A stretch of DNA of 10,706 nucleotides from Thermoanaerobaculaceae bacterium (GTDB lineage Bacteria; Acidobacteriota; UBA4820), in the NCBI GenBank assembly GCA_012798145.1, contig JAAZNT010000006.1, positions 1 to 10,706 of the forward strand, in the 5' to 3' direction. Shown piece after piece: positions 1 through 6,664 of this stretch. How positions within the stretch are numbered: the stretch's first letter is position 1; every line of letters starts with the position of its first letter. The notes under the pieces were generated by a model, which saw only the letters and a list, made by a program, of their open reading frames with translations, was not told the DNA's origin and made no database searches. The position numbers and the translations under genes were made by a program.

Positions 1-17
1 AAAAGGACTTTTTTGCT

Positions 18-398
18 ATGGATACTAAAAAACTTTTGACAGAGATAGGGGTTTCAACGGCAAACAATAAGAAGAAAAGCGCAGAAAGCCTTTTCGTTGA
101 TGAGCCACACGAGGTTCCCGCTTCCGAAGGTGTTTCTTCAGAGTCCAGCAGTTCCGCTGAATTGTTTGAACAGGACGATGCCGAGACCTCTATTCTGGCA
201 AGAGAGGGAGAAGAAGAAGCACTTTTGCTGACAGAAGATGAGGAGCTAAAGGTTCCCGAGGAAGAAGGCGTTGACACGGGCAATTTCACAAACCCATCTG
301 GAGAAATTAAACTTAAATCGGGTGAAAAAGCAAACATCTCCCTTGAAATAGATGGAAAAAAATACACATTGATCATTGAATTAAGATCTGAAGAATAG
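18..398 (+). CDS. Acidic low-complexity protein of unknown function, possibly the 3' part of a longer gene
   Basis: I do not recognise this 126-residue protein. Residues 1-20 are basic and polar. Residues 21-90 are Ser/Glu/Asp-rich with almost no predicted core (runs such as SSESSSS and EGEEEALLLTEDEE) and are probably disordered. Residues 95-123 look like a small beta-rich unit, with alternating hydrophobics around KANISLEI and KKYTLIIEL. There is no signal peptide or membrane segment, so it is probably cytoplasmic. The ATG at 18 has AAAAGGA at 1-7, a slightly long spacing of 10 bases. The frame is open all the way to the window edge (codons for K-D-F-F-A before the Met), so this may be the C-terminus of a larger protein. 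It ends 18 bases from the stop of the convergent transporter gene, with no terminator between. That the frame is coding is fairly likely; its start is uncertain and its function unknown. Confidence 0.6.
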   Translation: MDTKKLLTEIGVSTANNKKKSAESLFVDEPHEVPASEGVSSESSSSAELFEQDDAETSILAREGEEEALLLTEDEELKVPEEEGVDTGNFTNPSGEIKLKSGEKANISLEIDGKKYTLIIELRSEE

Positions 399-416
399 TC
401 GGCAAAATCTTACAAA

Positions 417-1628
417 TTAATTCTTAAATTTTTTGTCGTAAAAATATAGCGCAAGCGCAGTCAATAAAGCAAATAATCCCATAGAAGGGAAGAGAAGGTT
501 CTGGGCGCCTGTTTTTTCCAAAAAATTTTTGAGAAGCGTTCCAAGGTACGGTCCTGTTCCAAGTCCTATTGCAAGAGGAAGAAAACCAAAGCCGATATAA
601 AGGGCTAATTTGTCTTTGGGGGCGATAACGCTCACATATTCAACCGCTCTCGGGGAAAACATCATCTCTCCGATTGCCCAAAGAGCAAGCGAAAAAGCTA
701 TTGAAGGGGCGCCAAAATAAGTTCCCATAATCCCTACGGTTGAAACAGCCGCCATTGAAATAACTATTCCCGAAATGATTGAAGGGAGAGGTCTGAATTT
801 TGACATTATTTTTCCTATCGGGTATTGCAAAAGAATTATCATAATGGGGTCAACCATCTGAAAATACTCTATTTTCTCCTTCATCTTTTCGTCAATGGAA
901 ACTATAAAAAGCGGTATATTGCTCCATATTTGGCTGTATAAAGCCCATACGCCGGAATAAATTAAAATGAAAGATACAAGTTTAAAATCTTTTGCTGCTT
1001 CAAGGAGATCGAAAAAAAATTTTGAAATGGAGAAAACCTCTCCACTCTTTGCTTCAGGGTTTGAATAAAGAAGCAGAGAAATTAAAAAAGCCGAAGACTC
1101 AATCAAAGCGCAGAAGATAAAAATGTATTCAGGGTGTCCCGATTGTGTCCTGATCAAGTTAGCCAAAAAAGGAGCGATAAACGAACCAATGTTTATAACT
1201 ATGTAGTAAATTGAAAAACCAAGAGTTCGGTCTTCGTCATTTGCGGTTAGTTTTACGGTTCCTGCAATCACCGGCTTCATCACAGCCCCGCCGAGAGAAA
1301 GAGCCATCAAAGCCGCGAATATTGTCCAAAATGAATCTGCTTTTGAGGCGAAGAAATATCCCGAAGACATTAGTATAAGAGAAGCGGTCATAGTTTCTTT
1401 AAAACCTTTTCTGTCTGCAATCGCTCCTATTATTATGGGGAGAAAGTAGCCCATAAAAAACATCGTTCCCATTAGGAAATTTGCTTTTGAATCTCCCAAA
1501 TTCAAATCCTTTGAGAGATAAATTACAAGATACGCCATCATTGAGTAAGAGGCGAGGCAGTGCAAAAGCTCAATGAAAATTGCTGTCCAGAAAGGTTTTT
1601 GAAATCTTTTGAAAAGTTTTATTTCCAT
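417..1628 (-). CDS. POT-like major facilitator superfamily transporter
   Basis: This is a 403-residue inner-membrane protein with about 12 hydrophobic segments, the usual MFS size. An MFS loop 2-3 motif is visible at residues 68-80 (GAIADRKGFKETM). Features typical of the proton-dependent oligopeptide transporter (POT/PTR) branch are GFSIYYIVINIGSFIAP (137-153), close to the family's FSxFYxxINxGS signature, and GEMMFSPRAVEYVSVIAPKD (320-339). TM1 carries E20 followed by LLHCLASYS, where canonical POT proteins have ExxERFxYYG, so the proton-coupling ER pair is absent. I therefore call it POT-like and do not assign peptide as substrate. It is the last gene of the ftsK cluster. Its ATG lies 3 bases after the lipoprotein stop and has no SD, so coupling to upstream translation is likely. 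Family is confident; substrate is not. Confidence 0.87.
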   Translation of the reverse strand: MEIKLFKRFQKPFWTAIFIELLHCLASYSMMAYLVIYLSKDLNLGDSKANFLMGTMFFMGYFLPIIIGAIADRKGFKETMTASLILMSSGYFFASKADSFWTIFAALMALSLGGAVMKPVIAGTVKLTANDEDRTLGFSIYYIVINIGSFIAPFLANLIRTQSGHPEYIFIFCALIESSAFLISLLLYSNPEAKSGEVFSISKFFFDLLEAAKDFKLVSFILIYSGVWALYSQIWSNIPLFIVSIDEKMKEKIEYFQMVDPIMIILLQYPIGKIMSKFRPLPSIISGIVISMAAVSTVGIMGTYFGAPSIAFSLALWAIGEMMFSPRAVEYVSVIAPKDKLALYIGFGFLPLAIGLGTGPYLGTLLKNFLEKTGAQNLLFPSMGLFALLTALALYFYDKKFKN

Positions 1629-1631
1629 TCT

Positions 1632-2276
1632 TTATTCGTAAACATTTTCTCCGATTTTGATTCTTTTGAGGTAAAGCACTTCACAAGAGCCGTCGCCGGT
1701 ATCTGTCCTGCTTAAAGAAGAGCGCCACCAGAAACTCTGGTCTCCTTTTTTCCCGTCGATGTAAACCAAATATCCCTCAAGAACAATCAAATCTCCTCTT
1801 GAAACGCTCTTCGCCGCTTTTTTGACATTGTCAGTGGCAGGAATTATGTGGTTGTTTGAAGACCATCTTGCAATGTATCTGTCGTCTTGTTTTGGAAATG
1901 ACGGACCATATTTCCACCAATACCACCTTCCGCTTTGAGACCATTTGATTTGTGTGTAAAGTCCGTTTGAATACAACTCTCCAAAAACAAGTGCGATGTC
2001 AACGGGGCTTAAGAGAGTATTAAATCCATAATGGTACTTTTTTGCCGAGATAACCTCTCCGCTGATTTTGTAATGCGCTTTCGGGGTTATGGTAAAAGTC
2101 CAACCTTTTTTTTCAAATGTTATCGGCGGCTCGCCTTCTATGTTTTCCTGAATCGGCTCTTCAGCGGCGTTGATTTCAGATGAGTCGTAATTTGTCGGAA
2201 CTGGGCGCGAACAGGAGAGAAAGAGGAAAAAAAGCAGAATTAGAGAAGTATGCAATACATTTGAAATTTTCTTCAT
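1632..2276 (-). CDS. Conserved lipoprotein of unknown function
   Basis: This 214-residue protein has a short basic N-terminus, a hydrophobic stretch (8-21) and a lipobox-like LFLSC with Cys22, so it is probably exported and lipid-anchored. Residues 23-55 form an acidic, disordered tether. Residues 57-205 form one domain rich in Trp and Tyr. Its landmarks are ISGEVISAKKYHYG (71-84), SPVDIALVFG (90-99), SQSGRWYWWKYG (113-124), NHIIPA (142-147), RGDLIVLEGYLVYI (160-173) and WWRSSLSRTDTGDGSCEV (183-200). From memory this matches a family of hypothetical proteins in Gram-negative bacteria; I know no function for it. The RGDLIVLEGYLV segment resembles a beta-barrel strand, but I would not build on that. 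The ATG overlaps the macro-domain gene's TGA as ATGA and has no SD, which points to translational coupling. Lipid anchoring is inferred from the lipobox only. Confidence 0.85.
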   Translation of the reverse strand: MKKISNVLHTSLILLFFLFLSCSRPVPTNYDSSEINAAEEPIQENIEGEPPITFEKKGWTFTITPKAHYKISGEVISAKKYHYGFNTLLSPVDIALVFGELYSNGLYTQIKWSQSGRWYWWKYGPSFPKQDDRYIARWSSNNHIIPATDNVKKAAKSVSRGDLIVLEGYLVYIDGKKGDQSFWWRSSLSRTDTGDGSCEVLYLKRIKIGENVYE

Positions 2277-2803
2277 TCTAAAATCTTTTTTGAAATTTCA
2301 TCAAATATTTTTTTGAAAATATCATAACTTTTTTTATCGTAAAGAATAACGTTAACTTTTTCCGGGAAATCGCTTTTTGAAAGAAAAGAGAAAATAGTTT
2401 CAAGAAGAATTTTTGAGCCCTTCTCCATTGGAAAGCCCGCTATTCCCATCCCCACTGCGGGAAAAGCAACTCTTTTAATCTTTTTTTCCTGACATCTTTT
2501 GAGAGAATTTAAAACTGCGTTTTCAAGGCTTTCTTTCGTGCAATCCTCATTAAAACCCATAGCGGCAGCATGGATAACAAATTTAGTTTTAAGATTTCCC
2601 GCTGATGTGAAGACGGCTTCTCCAATAGGAATTTTTCCTATCTTATGGCACTCTTCCTGAATTGAAGGTCCGCCTTTTTTTCTGATTGCTCCTGCGACAC
2701 CGCCTCCCAAAATTAAGTTGGTGTTGGCGGCATTGACGATCGCCTCTCCTTCAAATTCTGTTATATCTCCAATTGTGATATTTATTCTTTCTCTCAAAGC
2801 CAC
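2273..2803 (-). CDS. Macro-domain protein (ADP-ribose-binding fold)
   Basis: This 176-residue protein is a stand-alone macro domain covering almost the whole chain. Visible landmarks are the ligand-pocket GDIT (12-15), the signature NAANTNLILGGGVAGAIRKK (24-43), IGEAVFTSAGNLKTKFVIHAA (60-80) and the loop AFPAVGMGIAGFP (113-125). Proteins of this fold bind ADP-ribose or its derivatives, and many bacterial ones remove ADP-ribose from proteins, nucleic acids or O-acetyl-ADP-ribose. Which reaction this one performs, if any, cannot be read from sequence. It has no signal peptide and is cytoplasmic. The annotated start is GTG, overlapping the end of ftsK by 10 bases. A TTG two codons later would overlap the ftsK TGA as TTGA and is an equally plausible start. 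Neither has an SD, so translation probably depends on coupling to ftsK. Confidence 0.93.
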   Translation of the reverse strand: MALRERINITIGDITEFEGEAIVNAANTNLILGGGVAGAIRKKGGPSIQEECHKIGKIPIGEAVFTSAGNLKTKFVIHAAAMGFNEDCTKESLENAVLNSLKRCQEKKIKRVAFPAVGMGIAGFPMEKGSKILLETIFSFLSKSDFPEKVNVILYDKKSYDIFKKIFDEISKKILE

Positions 2804-5025
2804 TTTTCTATTTCTTCTTCTGAAATAAGAATTTCTCTTGGTTTTGCGCCGTTGACCGGACCAACAATTCCTTTTTCTTCCATCATATCAAGAAGGCGGG
2901 CTGCCCTTGCGTAGCCAAGCCTCATTCTTCTTTGCAGGTTTGAAGCGGTTGCCACTTTTGATGTGACAACAAGTTTCACCGCTTCTTTGAAGAGCGGGTC
3001 TTCATAAGTCTGCTCTTCAGATTCAGAAGCCGGCGTAGTGATTCCTCTATCCTTTAATACAACGCTGTCAAAAGAAGGCTCTGCTTGAGAAGAAATGTAC
3101 TGAATCACTCTTTGAGTTTCCACTGTTGAGATGTATCCGCCGTGAATCCTTATCACTCTCGAAGAGCCGGGCGGAAGGAAGAGCATATCGCCCTTTCCTT
3201 CAAGAGTTTCTGCCCCGTTCTGGTCGAGAATAAGGCGGCTTTCAAGTTTCTCCCTTACCTGAAAGGCTATTCTTGCCGGAAGATTGCTCTTAATAACTCC
3301 CGTTATTACATCCCTTGAAGGTCTTTGAGTGGCAATTACAAGATGAATCCCAACTGCCCTCGCCATTGCGGAAAGTCTTCCGATTGCTGTTTCAACTTCT
3401 TTCGCAACAACAGCCATCAAATCGTAAAGTTCGTCAATAACTATAACGATGTAAGGAAGAGGCTTTGTTTCAGCTATGTCTTGGTCATGCCCATTTGGAG
3501 TAAGAGTTTTTATAAATCTGTTGTACTGTTCTATTGACCTGACTTGAACTGAAGCGAAAAGTTTATACCTCTCCTGCATCTCCTTTAAAACCCAGAAGAA
3601 AGCATTCGCCGCCTTTTTGACATCGGTTACTACCGGCGTTAAAAGGTGGGGAAGCCCTTCATAAATTTTAAGTTCTACCTGCTTCGGATCAATCATTATA
3701 AACTTAACTTCATCAGGCCTTGCCCTTAAAAGAATTGAATTTATAAGCGCGTTCAGTCCTACGCTTTTTCCTGAACCGGTTGTTCCCGCCACGAGCAGAT
3801 GGGGCATTTCCGTCAAACTTGAAACATAGGGAGTTCCATCGACAAGCTTGCCCAAAGCAAGAGGTAATTTTGAAATGTTCCTTTTATATTCATCTGATTC
3901 AACAAGTTCTCTAAAAGCTATCAATTCTCTTTCTTCATTTGGGATTTCAATCGCTATGGTTGCCTTGTTGCCCATTCTGTCTATTCTGACATGTTCTTTT
4001 TTTATCCTTATTGCAAGGTCTTCTGCAGTTTGAACAATTCTTGAAAATTTAACCCCAGCAGCAGGCCTGAATTCAAAGATTGTCACTACAGGGCCCGGAT
4101 GGATTTCAAGAACTTCTCCGGGGATGTCAAATTCAACAAGCTTTTCTTCAATCTGTCTCGCAAGTTGATGAAGAATTTTTTCGTCATATTTAGGCTTGGG
4201 TGGCTGAGGATCAAGAAGGTCTGTCGGGGGAAGTTTGTAGTCAACATCTTCCTCTGCGTCAAGTGGAAGGGGGAGCGCCTCTTTTTCCTCTTCGCTTATT
4301 GTTTCATTCTTTTTTATCAATTTTTCCTTTGGTTCTTTATCCTGTTTTTCAAATACTTTTTTCTTAAGCGCTTCTTGGCTCTCCTTTGTCTGTCTCTCTT
4401 TTCTCTCTCTTTCTCTTTTTATTTTTCTGTTTTCTAAAAATTTTTGGACAGGGGAGACAATTTTTGAGAAAGGCGAAAGGGGGGAAAATCCAAAAAGAAA
4501 CGCGCCTGCAAGCAAAATTAACAGCAGGGAGGCAATAAGCGCTCCTATTGCGCCCAATAGGTTAGAAAGGGCGGTCATCAAAATAATTCCAAAAACTCCT
4601 CCTGAATGGATTTTCGTGGGAATTCCATAAAAGAACGGGGAAACCTCTCCCAAAATTTGTGAAAAGATCGTTGAGAGCCCAAAAATTAAAACAAGCCAGA
4701 GCAGAGTCTTCAAAAAACTTTTTCTGTTTAAAATTCTCAATCCGCAATGAATAAGCGCTGGGACAAAAAGGATTGAGGAAAAACCGAAAAGCCCCATTAG
4801 GAGATCGGCGAGGTATGAGCCAAGATTTCCCACCAAATTGGCAGGGACTTTTGTGAAATTCCCGAATGATTTGGAAAAAAATCCGGGGTCAAGGGGATGG
4901 TATGAAATAAGGGACAAAAGCGTAAGAAGACTTGAAACCCAAAGCACTATGACAATGGTTTCTCGGATGATTTTTCTGTATCCTTCGCTTAGTGGGCTTT
5001 CCACTTCTTTGCCGTTATAAGCCAA
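2794..5025 (-). CDS. ftsK: DNA translocase FtsK/SpoIIIE
   Basis: This is a septum-anchored ATP-driven DNA pump that moves chromosome termini during division. The 743 residues contain an N-terminal membrane domain with about four to five hydrophobic segments (roughly 22-42, 70-95, 106-126, 143-180). A short charged linker follows (about 196-250, Lys/Arg/Glu-rich). The alpha/beta motor then carries Walker A GTTGSGKS (414-421) and Walker B IVIVIDE (526-532), plus VIATQRPSRDVITG (563-576). The C-terminal winged-helix gamma domain (about 676-733) includes LQRRMRLGYARAARLLDMME (697-716). Length is typical of FtsK/SpoIIIE with a short linker. The start is TTG, strongly supported by AAGGAG seven bases upstream (5033-5038). 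The residue after DEL in the Walker B region is Tyr (DELYDLM), where DELADLM is common. It is the first gene of a four-gene overlapping cluster. Confidence 0.97.
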   Translation of the reverse strand: MAYNGKEVESPLSEGYRKIIRETIVIVLWVSSLLTLLSLISYHPLDPGFFSKSFGNFTKVPANLVGNLGSYLADLLMGLFGFSSILFVPALIHCGLRILNRKSFLKTLLWLVLIFGLSTIFSQILGEVSPFFYGIPTKIHSGGVFGIILMTALSNLLGAIGALIASLLLILLAGAFLFGFSPLSPFSKIVSPVQKFLENRKIKRERERKERQTKESQEALKKKVFEKQDKEPKEKLIKKNETISEEEKEALPLPLDAEEDVDYKLPPTDLLDPQPPKPKYDEKILHQLARQIEEKLVEFDIPGEVLEIHPGPVVTIFEFRPAAGVKFSRIVQTAEDLAIRIKKEHVRIDRMGNKATIAIEIPNEERELIAFRELVESDEYKRNISKLPLALGKLVDGTPYVSSLTEMPHLLVAGTTGSGKSVGLNALINSILLRARPDEVKFIMIDPKQVELKIYEGLPHLLTPVVTDVKKAANAFFWVLKEMQERYKLFASVQVRSIEQYNRFIKTLTPNGHDQDIAETKPLPYIVIVIDELYDLMAVVAKEVETAIGRLSAMARAVGIHLVIATQRPSRDVITGVIKSNLPARIAFQVREKLESRLILDQNGAETLEGKGDMLFLPPGSSRVIRIHGGYISTVETQRVIQYISSQAEPSFDSVVLKDRGITTPASESEEQTYEDPLFKEAVKLVVTSKVATASNLQRRMRLGYARAARLLDMMEEKGIVGPVNGAKPREILISEEEIEKWL

Positions 5026-5032
5026 CTCTCTT

Positions 5033-5038
5033 CTCCTT
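5033..5038 (-). promoter_or_regulatory. ftsK ribosome binding site that fixes a TTG start
   Basis: Read on the minus strand, AAGGAG is followed by a 7-base spacer (AAGAGAG) and then TTG. No ATG or GTG sits at this spacing, and the downstream frame begins immediately with FtsK-like sequence, so TTG is the initiation codon. Confidence 0.8.
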
Positions 5039-5047
5039 CAAAATAAA

Positions 5048-5056
5048 ATTCTAACA
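5048..5056 (-). promoter_or_regulatory. Predicted extended -10 promoter of the ftsK cluster
   Basis: The minus strand reads TGTTAGAAT: a TGn extension (5056-5054) followed by TAGAAT (5053-5048), five of six matches to TATAAT. No good -35 lies at 16-18 bases; the nearest TTTACA (5079-5074) is 20 bases away. The predicted transcript start near 5041 leaves a leader of about 16 bases, most of it the SD. This promoter is back to back with that of the divergent secreted-protein gene. Confidence 0.5.
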
Positions 5057-5083
5057 CATTTAGATAAACCTTGTGTAAAACAC

Positions 5084-5111
5084 TTGACTTTCTGAAGGCT
5101 TTTTTTATAAT
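5084..5111 (+). promoter_or_regulatory. Predicted strong sigma70-type promoter of the CARDB gene
   Basis: The -35 element is TTGACT (5084-5089), five of six consensus bases. A 16-base spacer separates it from a perfect -10, TATAAT (5106-5111). The predicted transcript start near 5118 falls at the first base of the SD, giving a leader of about 15 bases. A partly symmetric segment, CTTGTGTAAAACACTTG (5070-5086), touches the -35. It could be an operator, but its arms are only four matched bases (GTGT/ACAC) and I give that little weight. Confidence 0.75.
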
Positions 5112-5119
5112 GATTATGG

Positions 5120-5128
5120 AAGGAGGTG
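5120..5128 (+). promoter_or_regulatory. Near-perfect Shine-Dalgarno of the CARDB gene
   Basis: AAGGAGGTG is almost fully complementary to the 3' end of bacterial 16S rRNA and lies four bases before the ATG at 5133 (six bases counted from AGGAGG). It is the strongest ribosome binding site in the window. Together with the near-consensus promoter it suggests high expression. Confidence 0.85.
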
Positions 5129-5132
5129 TTAA

Positions 5133-6599
5133 ATGAAAAGAGTCTTTTTATTGTGTGTGTTGTTTTTGTTGAGTGTTGGCGTTTTTGCCGCGAAAATTGA
5201 CCTTGCTGTTTCTTCTTCTGATGTGACAATTTCACCTTCACAGCCCAAAGCGGGCGACGCTGTTTCGGTGTCTGTAAAGATTCACAATGAGGGCACAAAA
5301 GCGTCAAAAGCAAGCATAGTCAAACTGAAAATCACAAAGGGGACAACAAAGATCTTCAACCAGAAGAATTCTATCCCAGCAATCGCGGCAGGTGAAAGTT
5401 ATGACACGCTTTTTAGTGTAGGCGCGCTTCAAGAGGCAACTTACACTCTTCTTATCAAAGTGGACCCAGCCAATGCGATTCCCGAAACAAACGAAGGTAA
5501 CAATAAGTTAACAATCACTTTGGTTGTTAGCGGTGGAGGAGCCTCAGCAACTGTTGGAACAGCGGGTGCTACTATTCTCTATTCCACACAAAATTCTTTT
5601 AATTCCTTTTTTGATACCTTTTCTCAAGGGTTAGGTGCAGGGGGCGGAGGAAAAAATGAAAAAGGAATTCTCAATTTAATCGAATTTATAAAATCAGCTC
5701 CTTACCTTAACCCCGAAGTGACAGTTCCTTGCTCAAAAGGAGGCTATGTTGATATCAACTACACTTTAGACTCTTATATGCGTCCTAATGTTTTTTCAAT
5801 GACTTACAATAACTGCGAGCAATGGATAGATCAAGCCAGCAACTCATATATTGTTTCAAATGGTTTTATGGGGATGACTTTGACATACGCCTCTGACAAC
5901 ATCTTAGACCCAGCGTTTTATCAAATTTCCGCTATGTCGCTAAAGGCTGGAGATGGAAATCCTTCCTCTGACACTTCTCCTGACTATACCTGCTCTATTT
6001 ACGAACACAACAATAAAATAAGTACTGTATCATCAGATTACACTATGAATGTCAGTATCTTCGGTTACAACGGTGATATACCTTCAGATTTGGGGATTTA
6101 CATAAATGGAACTCAAACTTTGCAGGATTTTGTCGCAAATGCAACCGTAACAAACTCTTTCAGCAATTTCCACTTTGATGTAACAGTTTCAGGCACCGAG
6201 ACTGATATGACAACAACCGGTGTTGCCGCTGGCACAATCTCCTGCCAATCAACTCTTCCTGACAATTGCAACCAAAGTTTTACTATAACTTACAATAATT
6301 TGAACTTTACTGATCACACAACAACCGTTCAGAGTGAAACAACGATCAATGGACAAGTTGCATATTCATCCAAGTCCTTTTCTGGAACCTTCTCAATCGA
6401 GACACTTGAGACAATAATAACTCCAGCGGGAAGCGCTTGTCCGACATCAGGAAAGATAAAGGTTACAGGACCAAACGAAAACGCAACTATCATATACAAT
6501 GCAGATGGAACGGTCAGTATTGATGAGGGGTCTAATGGAACTATAGATCATACATATCCTTTGTGCAACGAGTGTGTTGACAACGGCGATCCTTGCTGA
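5133..6599 (+). CDS. Secreted CARDB-domain protein with a cysteine-bracketed C-terminal region of unknown function
   Basis: This 488-residue protein has a clear Sec signal peptide (1-19, VGVFA then AK; no lipobox at the cleavage site), so it is exported and probably periplasmic or surface-associated. Residues 22-132 form one CARDB-type immunoglobulin-like domain, as in bacterial adhesion and extracellular modules: IDLAVSSSDVTISP, then KAGDAVSVSVKIHNEGTKAS, ending in the typical IPETNEGNNKLTITL. Two glycine-rich linkers follow (133-146, 167-174). The rest (about 190-488) is Thr/Ser/Asn/Tyr-rich, probably beta-sheet, with nine cysteines at 200, 228, 287, 371, 379, 436, 478, 481 and 488. Two cysteine-bracketed segments, 200-228 and 436-478, look alike. 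I know this style from uncharacterised Gram-negative surface proteins but no function. It has its own promoter, SD and terminator, so it is a single-gene unit. CARDB assignment is good; role is unknown. Confidence 0.9.
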   Translation: MKRVFLLCVLFLLSVGVFAAKIDLAVSSSDVTISPSQPKAGDAVSVSVKIHNEGTKASKASIVKLKITKGTTKIFNQKNSIPAIAAGESYDTLFSVGALQEATYTLLIKVDPANAIPETNEGNNKLTITLVVSGGGASATVGTAGATILYSTQNSFNSFFDTFSQGLGAGGGGKNEKGILNLIEFIKSAPYLNPEVTVPCSKGGYVDINYTLDSYMRPNVFSMTYNNCEQWIDQASNSYIVSNGFMGMTLTYASDNILDPAFYQISAMSLKAGDGNPSSDTSPDYTCSIYEHNNKISTVSSDYTMNVSIFGYNGDIPSDLGIYINGTQTLQDFVANATVTNSFSNFHFDVTVSGTETDMTTTGVAAGTISCQSTLPDNCNQSFTITYNNLNFTDHTTTVQSETTINGQVAYSSKSFSGTFSIETLETIITPAGSACPTSGKIKVTGPNENATIIYNADGTVSIDEGSNGTIDHTYPLCNECVDNGDPC

Positions 6600-6619
6600 C
6601 ACAACTCAAACTTTTTTTG

Positions 6620-6647
6620 AAGGGGCGGGGAATCCGCCCCTTTTTTT
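6620..6647 (+). terminator. Strong intrinsic terminator after the CARDB gene
   Basis: A nine-pair stem forms from AAGGGGCGG (6620-6628) and CCGCCCCTT (6634-6642) around a five-base loop GGAAT. It is followed by a T run to 6647. The GC-rich stem stands out in AT-rich surroundings and lies 20 bases after the stop codon. A T7 run also precedes the stem (6612-6618), but the minus-strand reading has no gene to terminate. Confidence 0.93.
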
Positions 6648-6648
6648 A

Positions 6649-6657
6649 TGCTAAAAT
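6649..6657 (+). promoter_or_regulatory. Predicted extended -10 promoter giving a leaderless permease mRNA
   Basis: TGCTAAAAT contains a TG extension (6649-6650) and a -10 TAAAAT (6652-6657, five of six). The ATG at 6665 starts eight bases after the hexamer, where transcription is expected to begin. A matching -35 would fall inside the terminator loop and stem, and none is seen. Because the terminator ends at 6647, the permease needs a promoter here unless transcripts read through. Confidence 0.5.
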
Positions 6658-6664
6658 TTAGTTT

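Noticed and set aside
4099..4437. Plus-strand ORF of 112 codons inside ftsK
   Set aside because: The Phe/Leu-rich translation is the mirror of the Lys/Glu-rich FtsK linker on the other strand; there is no SD or family motif.
5070..5086. Possible operator palindrome overlapping the CARDB -35
   Set aside because: Only GTGT and ACAC pair; the outer CTT and TTG do not complete the symmetry. It is too weak to call.
5038..5313. Minus-strand ORF of 91 codons across the ftsK/CARDB divergent promoter region
   Set aside because: It lies antisense to the well-supported signal peptide and CARDB domain and would cover both promoters. Its Lys/Gln/Ser-rich translation looks like a reverse reading of that gene.
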